From contig JAUKNK010000057.1 of the NCBI GenBank assembly GCA_030765055.1, forward strand, positions 5,077,501 to 5,141,500: a stretch of 64,000 nucleotides of DNA, given 5' to 3'. The notes below the pieces were generated by a model. That model was given only the letters and a program-made list of their open reading frames with translations. It was not told the DNA's origin and did not search any database. Position 1 is the stretch's first letter. Each line of letters opens with the position of its first letter. Source of the DNA: Mantis religiosa. Its lineage: Eukaryota; Arthropoda; Insecta; Mantodea; Mantidae. The translations under genes and the position numbers were made by a program. Of the stretch, positions 29,729-42,124 are shown in pieces.

Positions 29729-32084
29729 TGATATATCCCATCTGGGAAAACAAGATATTCCACAATTGTTACCTTTCGCACATTAACTAAAAAATTGCTA
29801 AATACGAGAGTAGCTGTTGTACCTGATCTTCATGGACGTAATCCATGTAGCCCTGACCATTACAACTCTACCAGAGAGGGCAATGCGCACAGAGTTAAAT
29901 ACGTCACAATGCTTTACGCTACATTGGAAAGAAAATTTTAACTAAAAAACTGAGAGTTTATTGTTCCAACATTCACTGAAACATGGACATGTCACAAGAC
30001 ACTTGTTCTAACAAGATTTGTGAAACTCGTTCAGGACAATGAGACAATCAGTTTGTTTTGTTCATTTGAAAACTTAATACAAAAAACAACTTCACCAAAT
30101 CAACATAAATAATTATAACTACCACTACCATACATCAAAACATGCCTTTTTTTTTTATCACCACTACCAAACATATAACATCAATAATTATCCTAACCTG
30201 AATTACAACTTTGGAATCAGACCACTCAAACAAAATTATTAGATATTTGAATGGCCGTTCGTATTGACGCGTATCTCCTCACAGCGTTGATATTTTCCAC
30301 ATTTCTATTTCCTTCTTCTTTACTCACTGTCCCTTACTTTCTTGTGTTAAAATCCCATTGAGAACGCAGTTTACCATGTTCTACACAGACTAAATTAAAA
30401 CAACTGCCAAATTGATCATATCACTGTCTAGTAAATCAAATAGTTTACACTTAAGATAAATGGTACAAAGGACGATGAGCTGTAGTTAATTAAATTGAAC
30501 TAAATGAAGTTTCCGCTTTCGAAATAGCAGAACAGGATTTAAAAGAATTAGATTCTTCTATTTTCACAGGTAAGACATTTGTTTGTTTGATGGTTACCGA
30601 CCATGAGGAAAGCTAATACAAATCATAGGTTTATGGTGTCACTGTACTTTTATCATTTTGAAATTTGTATCTTTTGTGTTATTCAAAGGGCTCTCGCAGC
30701 TGTAATTCCTACATATGACGATTTTAAGTCTTGAAAACGTAATTTTGTTATGAAAGTTAACCTTATAAGTAAGGCGGGTGCATTGGTAGCAGGTTTCCGA
30801 AGTGATAACATTTTAGACTATTACTAATTGTTAAGGTAATTTCACAGATGTTATTAACTTCTATTTGGCCTTATATTGACCGCGGCTGGACTAGACGAGT
30901 GCGATAAATGTGTAAAATCGTGTGCTATAGGTATCTCCCATTTCTAATGTAAACAATGTCCGCTGTTTGTCGGGTCGTACCGAGAACAAAACTGAGAGAC
31001 ATTGAACATGTCTTACATTTATGGTACATGCATTATTACTAGTAATATACCCTCCACCACAACTACACTGACATCTATAAGTTTGTTTTTATTTTAACTT
31101 TATGTATTAACATTGAAAATTAGTGAATCGCCAACATTTGAAGATTACCTCAGGACATACGTTACAGTAGGCCAGTAATAAAGCAGAACATCAAATCATA
31201 GTCGTATGTCATCTGTCGTGTGTATTACAAATTTAAATGCTGAAAGGAATGTTAAAGAATTCCTCCATATTGTACAAGCAGTAAGTATATAAGAATTACT
31301 AAAACTTTCTTGAAGACTTTTGATTTACCTAATAGTTTTAATTAGTGTACAAGATTGTTGTAAATTCTTATTATGGAATAGTAACATTCCTTCTGTAACA
31401 GTTCTAAGTTATTTGTTGTCTATGAGACTCCCTGTATTTCTTGTAGTGTGGCCATGCACAGCAACTTTTATTGTAAAGTCATTATAATTATTTGTAAGAT
31501 AGCTTAAAAGAAAATATACTTATTCAACAATAAGAGTAATAAGTTTTAATACAAATCTTTGTGATCGGTTGGTAAATATGTGAGTGTCCTGTGCTTTCTT
31601 TAAGTTATACATCAGTTCATACCAAATTCTACTTTTGTGAATTGCATTCAAATTGTGTTATTCACAAAAAGATGCAACATTTATGATTGTGAACTATTAA
31701 CAAATATGCTTAAATCTAGTTCTGGAACATAATATGTATCTATGGTTACTCACATTATTTAACTCTGCTTGTGTTAAAGCAGAATGTATCTTTTGATAGT
31801 GAAGGGAAGGCATCAGTTTTTATTTATGATATAAACTTTATCTGTGTGATCTGTAACAATCTTCTCATGATCATGACGTCTCAGTCCCTCTACTGAGAGA
31901 CACAAAGTGCTGTCTGTTCCTAATGTTAGGTAATATCAACTGTGTGTCAGTTTATTACTCGTGTATGTATTTTTAATACTGAAAACTGTTTATCCTTAAC
32001 GAAAACATGTTATGCATCAGATTCTGATTTGTGAAAACTCCCTTTAAATTTAACTAAATAGATTTAATAATTCATACTCAAACA
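29729..32084. other. AT-rich DNA, no gene supported
   Basis: Short ATT/AAT trinucleotide runs and pyrimidine tracts only. No exon with recognisable homology could be read in any frame. Confidence 0.35.
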
Positions 32085-32620
32085 CTGGTTATGTTACATG
32101 TCTCTCAACTGCTAAAGTATACTCTATACACAGTTACTCAGGTAATATTAATACGTTTTATAACACATATATGTTAACAATGTTGTTAACAGTATCTTGT
32201 CTTATGTACTTCTGTTGCAAAGTTTCATAATGCCATCTTCAAATGTCTGATTTCAAGTCTTAACAATGCTTTATGTTCAACTAAGAAGTAAAGTATTTGG
32301 GCTGGGACAAACATATTTGTATGAAAGATTGGTTACAGAACCATTACGTACCTCTCAATGTGCTGTTGGGTGTTTTTCTGTAAAACTCTACAATCATGCT
32401 CTATATATCACTGTAGCTCCGTTCTAGGTTCCATACATAATGCAGATAATTTAGTATAAATGTAAATGGGGACTTTCAGTAAAATGTCTGCCGTGATGAA
32501 CTAAGTGCTTTAACCTCAGGATTGATTTGACTCAAACTTGGACTTCCGGAACAGTTGAACCATCACAAAACTAAATTGGAATGTCATTTGTATATTTATC
32601 ACTGAATTTAGGCTTAAATT
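32085..32620 (-). repeat. Unclassified interspersed repeat, copy 2 (inverted)
   Basis: Minus-strand counterpart of 28386-28780, about 3.5 kb away, extending further on one side. See the landmarks listed there. No terminal repeats or coding sequence allow it to be classified. Confidence 0.55.
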
Positions 32621-32681
32621 AGTGAGAGTTTGTCAGACATTTAGTTTTACTGTTGTTATTCTGCATACTGTACATAAAGCC

Positions 32682-32915
32682 TGCTTCGGTAGCATGGTGG
32701 TAGAATGTCTGCCTCACGTTCAAGGGGTCCTGTGTTCGATTCAGGGTGAGTTACCTGGATGAGGTTTTTTCTGGGGGTTTCCCTTATCCTTCAAGGCGAA
32801 TGTTGGGTAACTCTAAGCTCCATGGTCCCTGGAGTCATTTGAGCATCATTTCATCCAATTCATTCACCGTCCGATATGACTTAACGTTGGGAGACGTAAA
32901 TTACAAACAAACAGA
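32682..32915 (+). repeat. tRNA-derived SINE (family 2), plus copy
   Basis: The head has pol III box A GGTAGCATGGTGGTAGAATG and box B TGTTCGATTCAG; the body contains GGTTTCCCTTATCCTTCAAG and ends with TTCACCGTCCGATATGACTT and AACGTTGGGAGACGTAAAT. The minus-strand segment at 61885-62117 is a second copy with the same order. It ends close to a TTAC(AAAC)n-like tail. The 74-codon frame over it is incidental. Confidence 0.88.
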
Positions 32916-34419
32916 CATACTGTACATAGAGAGACCTTTAAACCCTTTCACTGGTATGGATTTCATATGACGTCCAATTGAAAATGTTACAAACTGATAA
33001 GGACATACATAGACATCCTGCGCATACATGCATTTAATACATTTAAATTAGTTCTGTAAATGATGAAAACGTACATTAAAGGTTTCCTTTTGAAAGGTTT
33101 CTTTTCTTTTTTTTTATAGTGGGTGGTATCCTTTTAGGTGTTGTCTCTCAAGTATTAGCGTGCTGTAGTAGTGGTGGTTTTCTTACCTCCGGTATTAAGA
33201 GGTCTCTGAATTTTATAGTACTCAATTAGGTTACAAGCTATGGATATGCGTAACTCCAGATAGGCCATTGTCTTGCTCTGCAAATTACTAAACAATTGTG
33301 TATGATTACATCCAGCTGGTATAAAATTACTTTTTTACCATTTAACTGTTTTGTTAAAGAGGGATAGCTAGTAATAGCTGATCCACATCACCCATATCTG
33401 ACCCGTCATTTCCCCAAACAACGGAGTAGCTTACATGCCAACTTCAGACTGGTACACGTCTCATCTTACAAAATATAGCACATGTGCACTGTCCACTTCT
33501 GAATTCTCCTCTTAAGCCCTAAATAGCCTTTAGAGGTCAGGACTTCTTTCATCCTACTCGCTATACATTTGTTTCTGTAACAATGAGAGACACTAAGTAG
33601 GCAATGCATTTTTTTAATGAAATTTTCAGTTGGTTGGTTATCAGAAGTCAGTTGTACTCCAGAAATTACGTTTATTTGTTTATACGTCTATTTGTGTAGG
33701 AGTTATTTTGACCACCTCACAAAGTACATTCTGCACTGACACCTGAAGGAAGCGGGTCATTTTCTTCCTCACTGCTACGTATATCCTCAGTACCGCTCTC
33801 ACAATTGTCTTCAATATCCAAATAATGTAAAACAGCAAAAGGTCTTCCAGGTTTTCTAAAGTTATATCAGAAGTTTGTACACATCCTATGCAAGCAAATT
33901 TATTTGCTACAGTACTAGGATAAGACATGGTTAATACTGAAATTTAACAATTTCAAATGTGTCATTCATTTAGCTCTCGATGGCTGTAAGAAATCATTCT
34001 GAACACTAAAAGAGTATAAATATCTAAAATACTGAGCGAGAACAGCTGTACAAGGCTATCAGAAACTTTGGTTGTGAAATACTGTAATAAGAGGTACATA
34101 GAGATGGTGATAGGGATGTTTGTTTGTTTCCAGTGAGTGTGACAATGATTATTACTAGGTATAGCATAAAGTAAAAGGTAAAACCTTGAAACAGACAAAT
34201 CGGTTATGTAGCTATACATACATATTTTCCCGAAGCCGTTATCTACGATAGCGCGGCACATGTACACAAAGGGCCGGCAAATAAAGATAGCTGAGATAAA
34301 GAACTTACCGGCATAGATTAAGTTATGCTTTTGGAAGGTGCTAGAATATTCGGTTTCTTTATTCTTCTGGAAGAGTCTCGAATTTATCAATGAGGTAAAG
34401 TGATCAGAACGCTGTTTGT
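32916..34419. other. AT-rich DNA, no gene supported
   Basis: The minus-strand frames at 33680-33928 and 33962-34390 have no recognisable domain. An alternative minus-strand frame near 33720-33840 reads HYLDIEDNCESGTEDIRSSE, an acidic stretch like the N-termini of transposases or nuclear proteins, but it is too short to assign. Confidence 0.35.
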
Positions 34420-34599
34420 TATTGTCATCGACCTTGGAAGATTGTGTTGTATATGTGATGTATTATATTGTTACGTGAGAATTGAGCAATTTTATTTCTA
34501 CGGAAGTAAAGAACATTTAGAATTTCGGCAAATTGAACTTTTAATTCTACGAACCTGCAAGTCACAACTGGTGTAAGGAAGTTGGACATTACATCGATG

Positions 34600-35757
34600 G
34601 ACGCAGCATTGGAAAAGATTTTACTGAAACTGGAAGAACTGAAGACGGCTAATGGCAATCTCGCCGCAGAGCTGAAAGAAATGTAGACGGCCAATGACAC
34701 CCTCGCTGGGAAGACGGAAGCTAAAAATAACAACTTGGCCGCGACGATGACCGAATTAACAACGAAAATGGAGGCGGCCACTAGCGACCTGGCCGCAAAG
34801 TTCGAGACGACAAATCACCATCTGACTGCAATGAAGGCCGAATTAACCACAGAAATGAGAGCAGCGAACGACAGCCTGGCCACGGAGGTAAAGGTGGCGA
34901 ACGAGGCTCTCGCCGCCTAATTTGAGGAACAGTTAGCCGGCGTGTGGGAGGACGTCACGGAGCTGGGCAAGCGGATGGGCCAAGTGGACGAGCGCGTCGA
35001 AGACCTGTCGGACCGCTTCGGTGACCTAGAGGAAAAGGCCGACAGTAACGCCAAGTACTGAACGCCATGGTGGAAGATGTCGTCAGCAGGAGGTTGAAGG
35101 ACTTGAAGGCCGACGCGCTAGGAGGTGACACAACATCGGCGCGCGTCAAACCTCCTAAATACGACGGCGCTACAACTTTCGAAGTCTTCCGCCGCCAGAT
35201 CGATGCAGTGCCCAACCACAACAATTGGTAGTCAGAGGAAGAGACCCCACAGTTAATGACCAGCCTCCAGGGACGGGCCGCGGGAGTTCTGAACGCGGTC
35301 CAGACAGCGGCGGTGCCCAAGGATATCTGAGAGGCCCAGGAGAATCGCTTTGGAAACTACCGCTTAGCCGCAGCGTACCGCAGCCAGCTAAAGTCAAGGT
35401 CACAGAAGACAGGGAATACGCCGCAGGAGTTCCCCCTGGCAACTGAGCAACTGGCCTGCAAAGCCTAGTTGACGTCCCACCAGAATTCGTATCCCGGGAA
35501 GCGACCAATAACTTTGTCGACAGGGTACGAGACACGGAGATTCGTCAGCGCCTAATGCTAACGGCAGACCTGAGGATGGAGGCGGCCAAGGTGACAGCTA
35601 TCCCAACGTCGAGAACGAGGAGTGTCCGCTACACCGTAGAACAAAGACTAGCCAGGGACGCCGGCGAAGACCTTGTGGTGTGTGCTGCGGGTGCGGCCAC
35701 CCGGGACACATGGGGAGAGACAGCTAATGCCAAGAGGTGCAGGCGGAAGAACGAGTA
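34600..35757 (+). pseudogene. Element D gag pseudogene
   Basis: From ATG 34600: MDAALEKILLKLEELKTANG, TEAKNNNLAATMTELTTKME and ELTTEMRAANDSLATEV, then ELGKRMGQVDERVEDLSDRF and YDGATTFEVFRRQ. Stops at 34684 and 34918, a frame change near 35060, and further breaks. The zinc knuckle near 35690 reads CCGCGHPGHMGRDS in one frame: three of four CCHC ligands remain and the last Cys is Ser. Confidence 0.85.
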
Positions 35758-35774
35758 AGGCACGGCGTGGCGAG

Positions 35775-36760
35775 GGCACGTTGGCGGCGACTTCACCAGC
35801 CCCTCGAGTGACACTGGACGCCGTCAGCCGGCGTATGGATGACAGCCTCATCGTGGACGGTTGGGTGAGAGGGAAGCCGTGCCGGATGCTCGTAGACACT
35901 GGCGCAGCCGTGAACGTAATCAGACCTGACATAGCCAGGGGTTTGCCGAGACGAAGTCCAGCCGACCATAGCAGCTTATGACGGCATCAGGCGAAAACTT
36001 GCATGTGGAGAAGGAGGCTGTCCTGAAGTTTACCTTGGGACGGAGTGCAGTGCGTCAGTGAGTGTTCGTCGAGAAGGTGACTGAGGAGACGATACTGGGA
36101 CTGGATGCCCTCAGGACATACGAAGCGACGGTCACTTTCGGCAGGAAGGTCCTGCAGCTCAATGGAGAGGAGGTGATACTCCAGCAACCTGAAGAGCGCC
36201 TGGGAATTTGCAGAGTCGTCCTGAAGGAAGACGTGGTGGTCCCCTCAAGAAGTGAGGTGGTGGTGACGGCGTGCCTGGAAGGCTAGCGGAAGAAGAACAT
36301 GATGCTGGACCAGAAGACGCCTGTGCACGTACTATGTGTAGCCAGGATATTGTTGCCATGCCGAGAGGAGGTGCCAGTGAGGCTGCTCAACCTGACAGAC
36401 ACTGATCACAACGTCCAGGCGGGAACGGAGCTGTGGATGTGTGAGCCCGTGGACAGCATAAACGTAATCGACAAGACACAGCAGCCGGTGTCGACGCAAC
36501 ACCTGGAGACCCCGCTGGAAGGTTTATTGGAAAGGGCAGCCGACCACCTGACCGCAGAACAGCTGGAGAAAGTTCGACAACTACTGAGACGATATCAGCG
36601 CGTCTTAAGCCAAGGCTACAGTGACTACAGCCTAAAGTGCTTCACGGCATCGACACCAGAGACACCCAGCCTATTCGGCAGCCACCTACACGCGTTCTGC
36701 TGGAAAACAAGCGGCGGTACGAGACATGCTAGAGGACATGAAATCCATTGCTTCAAATGA
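35775..36760 (+). pseudogene. Element D protease, linker and start of RT
   Basis: VSRRMDDSLIVDGWVRGKPC leads into RMLVDTGAAVNVIRPDIARG, the protease active site (about 35886). After frame changes EETILGLDALRTYEA follows. The 36299-36760 frame gives VPVRLLNLTDTDHNVQAGTE, LTAEQLEKVRQLLRRYQRVL, the usual helical segment before RT. In a shifted frame VRDMLEDMKS marks the very start of RT, then homology stops. Confidence 0.8.
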
Positions 36761-36770
36761 TCCATGGATC

Positions 36771-38358
36771 AAAAGAGATGATAATCTGATGTGAGATCTA
36801 AGCTGTATGCTGGGTATGGTAACAGTTTGATTCCTCCCAATTCCTGAACTTTTTCAATGGTTATTTGTGCCATAATGGGGTGTTGCATTATCTTGTTGCA
36901 ATAACACTCTACTAATGATGGGTAGCTCCACTGCATAGTGGAGAGCAAGTCCTTCTCAAATTGTTGTTGTTTTCAAATGCTAGGCTTTGGCAATGAAGCC
37001 ATTTGCTCTCTTGCTCTCCAATATTTCTGTGTAGTGGGTCCAGGCAGGTAGGCTTCACAGGTTAAAAGATAGGTCCTTCTCAAATTAAAATAGATGTACA
37101 AAGACAATGTTTGCATTGTTGAGATAATTACTGCCAAGCGATTGCTATACCACTCTCCCCTCTGTATGAAACTTACCCACATGTGCCCACGTGTTCTCTT
37201 CTGAACAAAAGATAAATATGCCATTTCCGTTTGCTGCCTAATCCTCCCCGGAATGCCTCTGAGCCTTCCCTATTTTTCATAGTAAAAATTGGCCATGACT
37301 TTATCAAACAATCGGAGATAAACTGCATAAACTCTCTGTTTTAATACTAATGATGATGATAGTAATATAATAGTATCTAGTTTCAGAAATTCATCAAAGT
37401 TTTCATTTACTTGAGTCTTGGTACAGACATAAGCCATTATGTCATATTTTAGCACTAATCTACTTTTACAAAATCTGTAGCTATAGAAATGGACAATTTT
37501 AGCTCTTCTTATGTAATTTGGTACATTGTTAGGTAAATTATTGCGATAACATAATTTAAATTGTGAATATGTATGCATCGCTCCTCTACCTCCTTATGTA
37601 ACCATCTTATGTATTTATGAGATAAGCAAAATGCATTTTTTCATTATTAGGCAAAGGTTTTCTGTATTTATATATGAAATTTTAGTTATGAAAGCTGAAA
37701 AGTGTAGGCCTTCCTTAAAAAGTGAGATCCGGTACCACAATTAAAGGTTCAAGTCTCAGGATCATTTTCGTTTCAACTCCTGAGCAAAGAGACATTGTTA
37801 GAATGTTTACATCCCTGGTGATGACAAATGCTAGTCAACACATTCCGCTATCTTAATACTTGTCATGGAAGAAGGTAAAATGCAATATTTGAGGACAGTC
37901 ACTAATGATAAAGTAGGCTTTATCTTTATGTATTGTTATGAGACCATTTGATTTCCTAAGATCGATATAATTTTACTTGGGCTCTAGTAATTTTAGTTTC
38001 TGGAACATTTAATTTGTAAACGCGGTGTAAATTCAGGTTCAGTTGAGTTGCTAGTTATGATTGTACCAGTAAGTATCAGAGTTGTTAAGAATCAGTTGTC
38101 TGGAGCAGTTGAGTTGTTAGTATTGGGTATTGGTCTGTCAGTAATGAATGTGTAGGAGTTCCGTCAGCATAAATTTGTGAGATATAATGGAACATTTGAT
38201 TAATGTGCTCATTCTGTGGATTTGCAAATTGTAAAAGTTATTGTAAGTCAGCATTTGGATAAAAATTCTAGTGACAATGTGAGTTTCTTACACTTTACAT
38301 TGTCATTCAGTCACCCAACTTAGTCAGACAATATCACTAACTAAATCTCAACTTAGTA
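36771..38358. other. AT-rich DNA, no gene supported
   Basis: No recognisable coding or repeat feature. The minus-strand frames at 36973-37224 and 37270-37578 have no family match. Confidence 0.35.
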
Positions 38359-38576
38359 CAAGGGTGGATCAAATATAAATGGGAATAATTTTTATAATTT
38401 ATTGTATCAACAATAAATCTGCTCTAGTACAGATTACTTTTATACATAGTGTTCTGCCTTCGATACACATTCTCTCCATTGGATTGGCAAGGTTTTGATG
38501 CCATACTTATAGAAAGAAGGACACATGTAGAGTAGGGCATGCAGCACTCATGCAGTTGTACTCTGTACTAAAGTCA

Positions 38577-39090
38577 CCATGCGAAAGCACCCGAAGCTGC
38601 GCCTGTATCGGGCGATTGTACCCGTGATTCTGTATGGCTGCGAAGTCTGAGGATCAGCGGCTCCGACAACTATCTGCAGACTACAGTACATCCAGAAAAG
38701 GGCACTGCGAATGATCTATGATACCGGACGTAGATTCCCGTCCCACATCCTTCACACCTACTCCGGAGACAAGTACATTGTGGACATGGTGCGGGAGAGA
38801 TCCTGCACCATCTACAGTATGCTAGACTCCCATCCTAATAACCTGGTCGACACCCTTGGTTGCTACGACCACAGGGTTCCTCGCCGCCGACCAAGCTACC
38901 GGTTGCGCAATGATGCTTTGGGTAACCAGAACTAAACAGGGCCACTTTCCTCCGGCTCCACTTGGTAAGTCCGATACCTGAACATTAGTTCCTTTCCCTC
39001 TAACCTGTCAAGCAGACTGTACTCGGATGCCTTGCAGGCAGGCAGGCAGGCAGAAGAGCGCAGCCAGCACTGTGCGCACACCTCTCACGG
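38577..39090 (+). pseudogene. LINE 3' fragment nested in mariner copy 2
   Basis: Plus-strand translation: KLRLYRAIVPVILYGCEV, then LQYIQKRALRMIYDTGRRFP, SHILHTYSGDKYIVDMVRER and HRVPRRRPSYRLR. The YR-A-I-x-P-V-x-x-Y-G...Q-x-x-x-LR pattern is the segment after the RT core of Jockey-group LINEs. It ends with a noncoding tail including (GGCA)n at 39034-39053. It interrupts the mariner transposase C-terminus, so it is younger. Confidence 0.65.
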
Positions 39091-39160
39091 GGCAATGGCG
39101 CTCATTAAGGCTAGATATAGCACTGCCCAAGACACTCGCCTAAAACACAAAACAGTACTA

Positions 39161-40067
39161 TTATACTGCCCAGATAAAGCTGCACAAAGCGGCTAGGTGC
39201 TGGGCAGCAAACTTTCTGTCCAGGTAAACCTGGACGACTCGTCTCTTCTGCTTGTCTGCTGCAGAGCCAGTTGCCAGTACGAACGCTTGTACACTTGTGT
39301 CAACATCAAACCGCTGTCCTCCCAGGTCTTTTTTGAGTGATCCAAACAAATGCTAGTCGCAGGACTGTAAGGAGGGTGTTCCAGAGGTGTCCAATGCAGT
39401 ATGTAGCCTCGCATTTTCATGGAGAAGACTGACGTTTCAGATTGGCTGTCGGCATCGCTTGTCGCAATATGCAGCTTTTGCTGAATCCAAAATGTGACAG
39501 AAATAGGCTGCATTGATTGTCCTTCATTAGTGAAGAAGTGCAAAATGCCCGCGGCGTCCCAGAAAATGGATGCTAGCACCTTTGCAGCAGATGGGCATGT
39601 TTTGACCTCGACCGGACCTGCTTAGTCTCCTCGCTGTCACTCCATGCTTGCTTGCTTTGTGGCATGATGCACCATGTTTCATCACAATTCACATATCTGG
39701 TACACAGTTTTCTATAATGGGGTTCATCTCGGATGATTAAATACTTCCATAACTTGTCCTTGTGAAAAAAAAGAACCAAAATCGGATTCTTTATGCATCG
39801 ATCTTCTTCAATAATGTCACAAATAGGAACAATGTTATCTGCAGTAATGCTTGTCCCTGATCTGCTCCTATGAGGTTCATTTTCTACAACTTCTCTTCCC
39901 ACCACAAAATATTTAGCCCACTCATACACTCCAGTCTTCCAAATTATTTCTTCCCCAAACTGTGCGCAGAGCTGTCTAAAACTTTCCAAAGGCTTGGTGC
40001 CCTTTTTTGCCAGAAAACCTAGGATGATGTGTTGTGTAACAGACATGTGCAGCTCATACTCAGTCAT
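39161..40067 (-). pseudogene. mariner-like transposase pseudogene, copy 2
   Basis: N-terminal 164-codon frame (39573-40067): LGFLAKKGTKPLESFRQLCA, QFGEEIIWKTGVYEWAKYF and VENEPHRSRSGTSITADNI, the two helix-turn-helix units, then RYVNCDETWC containing the first catalytic Asp. A frame change leads to MLASIFWDAAGILHFF and, near 39350-39400, HPPYSPATSICLDHSKKTWE with the third Asp region lost by a frameshift; the other frame gives FGSLKKDLGGQRFDVD. The C-terminal tail is separated by the LINE insertion and continues near 38500 (FYKYGIKTLPIQWRECV). Non-functional. Confidence 0.85.
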
Positions 40068-40221
40068 GGCCCAGCCCCATTCTCCTCAGTGCGTGCACAC
40101 ACAGTACCCTCTCTGTAGATAACCCCCCCTCCCTTCCAACATACTGACAAAGTTTCTCCTCAAAATTATTACCAACGATAGTGCTACATCAAACTTCCCA
40201 TTTATGATTGATATGCCCTCG

Positions 40222-40832
40222 TACCATTGAGTTAATAAATAACAATACATCACTTGTTTAATCTTAAGGAAAATTGTTTCAGTCTTCTCTAGCATCCTTG
40301 GTTCTTGTTGTGTTAAATTAAAAAGGTGTATGACACTGCTTACCAAACTGTAAGATTTGTTGCCCTCCGTGGATGTTTTATTACTAGACCTGTTATGCCA
40401 TGTAATACTAAACCTTCTTGCTTAATTTAAATATCACAGCAAACCTTAGAACAACAGTAACAGAATAAAAACTAACTATGATATTAGTAACTGTCACATA
40501 GCAATTTGTTTTAGTTATATGGAAACCTGAGATTGCTTTGATATTTTGCCATGACATTTTAAAAAAATTAGGAGGTTTAATGTTCATACAGTATCTCAGT
40601 AACCTAGCTAGAGTGATAATAGCGTTGACATAAACAGACAACTGTCAGTAGTTTGAGATCGTCACATGTCTTTGAGTTTCCTAAGTCTGGTTCAAGTTTT
40701 CAAGAAGTTGTTTGTAAGATAAGAGAACAGTAGTATTTAGTGTGGTTTGAATACTTATTGATAGATTCATGAAGCTGATGGCTAAATTTATTTATAGTTT
40801 TTGGTATATGAAATATGATTTTTCCTTCACAG
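40222..40832. other. Probable promoter, 5' UTR or first intron of the zinc-finger gene
   Basis: AT-rich, no coding sequence. A polypyrimidine stretch TTTTTCCTTCAC followed by AG at 40831-40832 looks like a 3' splice site 48 bp before the start codon, so the 5' UTR is probably split and begins upstream. Confidence 0.45.
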
Positions 40833-40880
40833 ATTCCTTTCTGGAAATAACAGCAACATCCAATTCGACAGCTGTTTGAA

Positions 40881-41309
40881 ATGGATGAGAAAATAGAAAT
40901 CAAAGAAGAGACTCCCCTTGAAGATGACACAGCCTCACAGAACGAGAGAGAGTTCTTTCACAAAGTTGTTACAGCAAACACAAACATTGATGATGTCACT
41001 GATTTTGAGATAACCGTCAAAACAGAAATTAAATCAGAGACTCCTTTTATCAAAGATCATGTCAAGCAGATTAAGAGCGAAACTCCTACATGGAGCAACA
41101 ACTGCGACAAAAATGGGAAATCAGAAATTGAACAACAGACTCTATTTTCAGACATTGATTCACAGAATGAGGGAGAATTTCTTCTAGAGGATCCTGCAAT
41201 GATTGATAAGAAATACAACATTAATCACGAAATTGATCATGAAATAGAAATTAAAGAAGAACCTTGGTGGCTGGAAACAGAAACTTCATCAAATGGTGGT
41301 AATACTAAG
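40881..41309 (+). CDS. C2H2 zinc-finger protein, coding exon 1 (acidic N-terminus)
   Basis: Starts MDEKIEIKEETPLEDDTASQ and runs 143 codons to AAG at 41309, followed by donor GTGAGT (phase 0). No folded domain is visible. It is acidic and contains repeated I/V-K-x-E motifs: IKEE, VKTE, IKSE, IKSE and IKEEP, matching the sumoylation consensus. This architecture of acidic, SUMO-site-rich leader plus finger array is common in lineage-expanded insect zinc-finger repressors. A good acceptor at 40831-40832 lies 48 bp upstream of the ATG. Expected to act in the nucleus as a DNA-binding regulator; target unknown. Confidence 0.8.
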
Positions 41310-42092
41310 GTGAGTCATGTAGAAACCTGCTGAGTTAGACTGAGAAATGTTTTGTAATAATGTCACCTATACATTGTGTACTATTGCAGAATATTATAAT
41401 CTTTTGTGCTTAAATAAAGAGTAAACTGAAGTCATTGATTAAAAGACAACAGTCGACTCAGTCATAAACCTTTAAACATATGCCCAGGACATATCAGCTG
41501 ACTCTCATAGCTATAAGCTCCTGGAGAATGAACCATAACCTTATAGATCTCTTGGATATCATTTAATACAAGTATGTGTACAAAAAGAATGGCAGTTGGC
41601 ACTCTTCCAGGTTTTTACATTTTAAATACAATACAGTATCTATGTTTAAGTATGTTCAAATATGATTGCATTGTTGAGAAGACCTGTATACTAAAAGCAA
41701 TTTGCATTTACTGCTTTATTATTATCATCATTAATCTAGGTACAGGTTGTAGTGAGGAATCTACTATATACTTCACTGATGTCATGACCAAATGTGTTAT
41801 TGGTATAAATGAATCTAACATGTTAACCTTTCTTTCCTGTCTGTGTTCCTGTCTTAATATTTGTAAGTGCTTGAACACTTTAATCGTATATTCTGATTTA
41901 TTAAACATTTCTGTTTCTAGTTCTGTGTTCTCTAAACCAAAAAAATACTTTCTCCACTTGGTTTTTGTACCCATTATTGCAAGATCAAATATCAAATACT
42001 GTCTCTACATATCTTGTAAATATCTTAGCAGTACATTTAACACTGTGTAGATATTTGTGTGAAAGTAATACATTTGAATTATTGTGTTGCAG

Positions 42093-42124
42093 GATGTGGT
42101 CCTTCCTCCAATAAAATGCTCAAG
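42093..42124 (+). CDS. C2H2 zinc-finger protein, coding exon 2 (32-nt micro-exon)
   Basis: TTGTGTTGCAG precedes and GTAAGT follows a 32-nt exon reading DVVLPPIKCSR when spliced to exon 1 (phase 0) and to exon 3 (phase 2; the AG of the exon plus A of exon 3 make the Arg codon). The joined frame stays open across all three exons, which supports both splice sites. The IKCS-x-LYPE junction resembles linkers in related cockroach and termite zinc-finger proteins; this last point is from memory and inference. Confidence 0.7.

Larger units (their letters stand above)
34420..36770 (+). mobile_element. Gypsy-type LTR element D, old, truncated at both ends
   Basis: The right part of a 5' LTR (about 34420-34566) resembles the E/F type (GGAAGTAAAGAACATTT, ends GCAAGTCACA), followed by PBS TGGTGTAAGGAAG. 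Gag, protease and the protease-RT linker follow, and homology ends about 36770 just inside RT. No 3' LTR. Many stops and frame changes make it the most decayed of the group. It is the only copy here that keeps the region between protease and RT. Confidence 0.85.
38359..40221 (-). mobile_element. mariner-family transposon copy 2, carrying a nested LINE fragment
   Basis: Left end CAAGGGTGGATCAAATATAA; right end on the minus strand CGAGGGCATATCAATCATAA; both continue ATGGGAA and are bordered by TA (38357-38358, 40222-40223). Subtracting the nested LINE segment (about 38577-39090) leaves roughly 1.3 kb, the normal size. The inverted repeats are more diverged than those of copy 1, so this copy is older. 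The transposase belongs to a different subfamily from copy 1. Confidence 0.85.

Noticed and set aside
33680..33928. Minus-strand exon of a nuclear protein (acidic reading near 33720-33840)
   Set aside because: The acidic stretch is about 40 codons, in a different frame from the longest open one, and matches no family I can name.
41574..42050. 158-codon frame in intron 1 of the zinc-finger gene as an alternative exon
   Set aside because: It is Cys/Ile/Phe-rich with AT-driven composition, has no finger or other domain, and is not needed to join exons 1 and 2 in frame.
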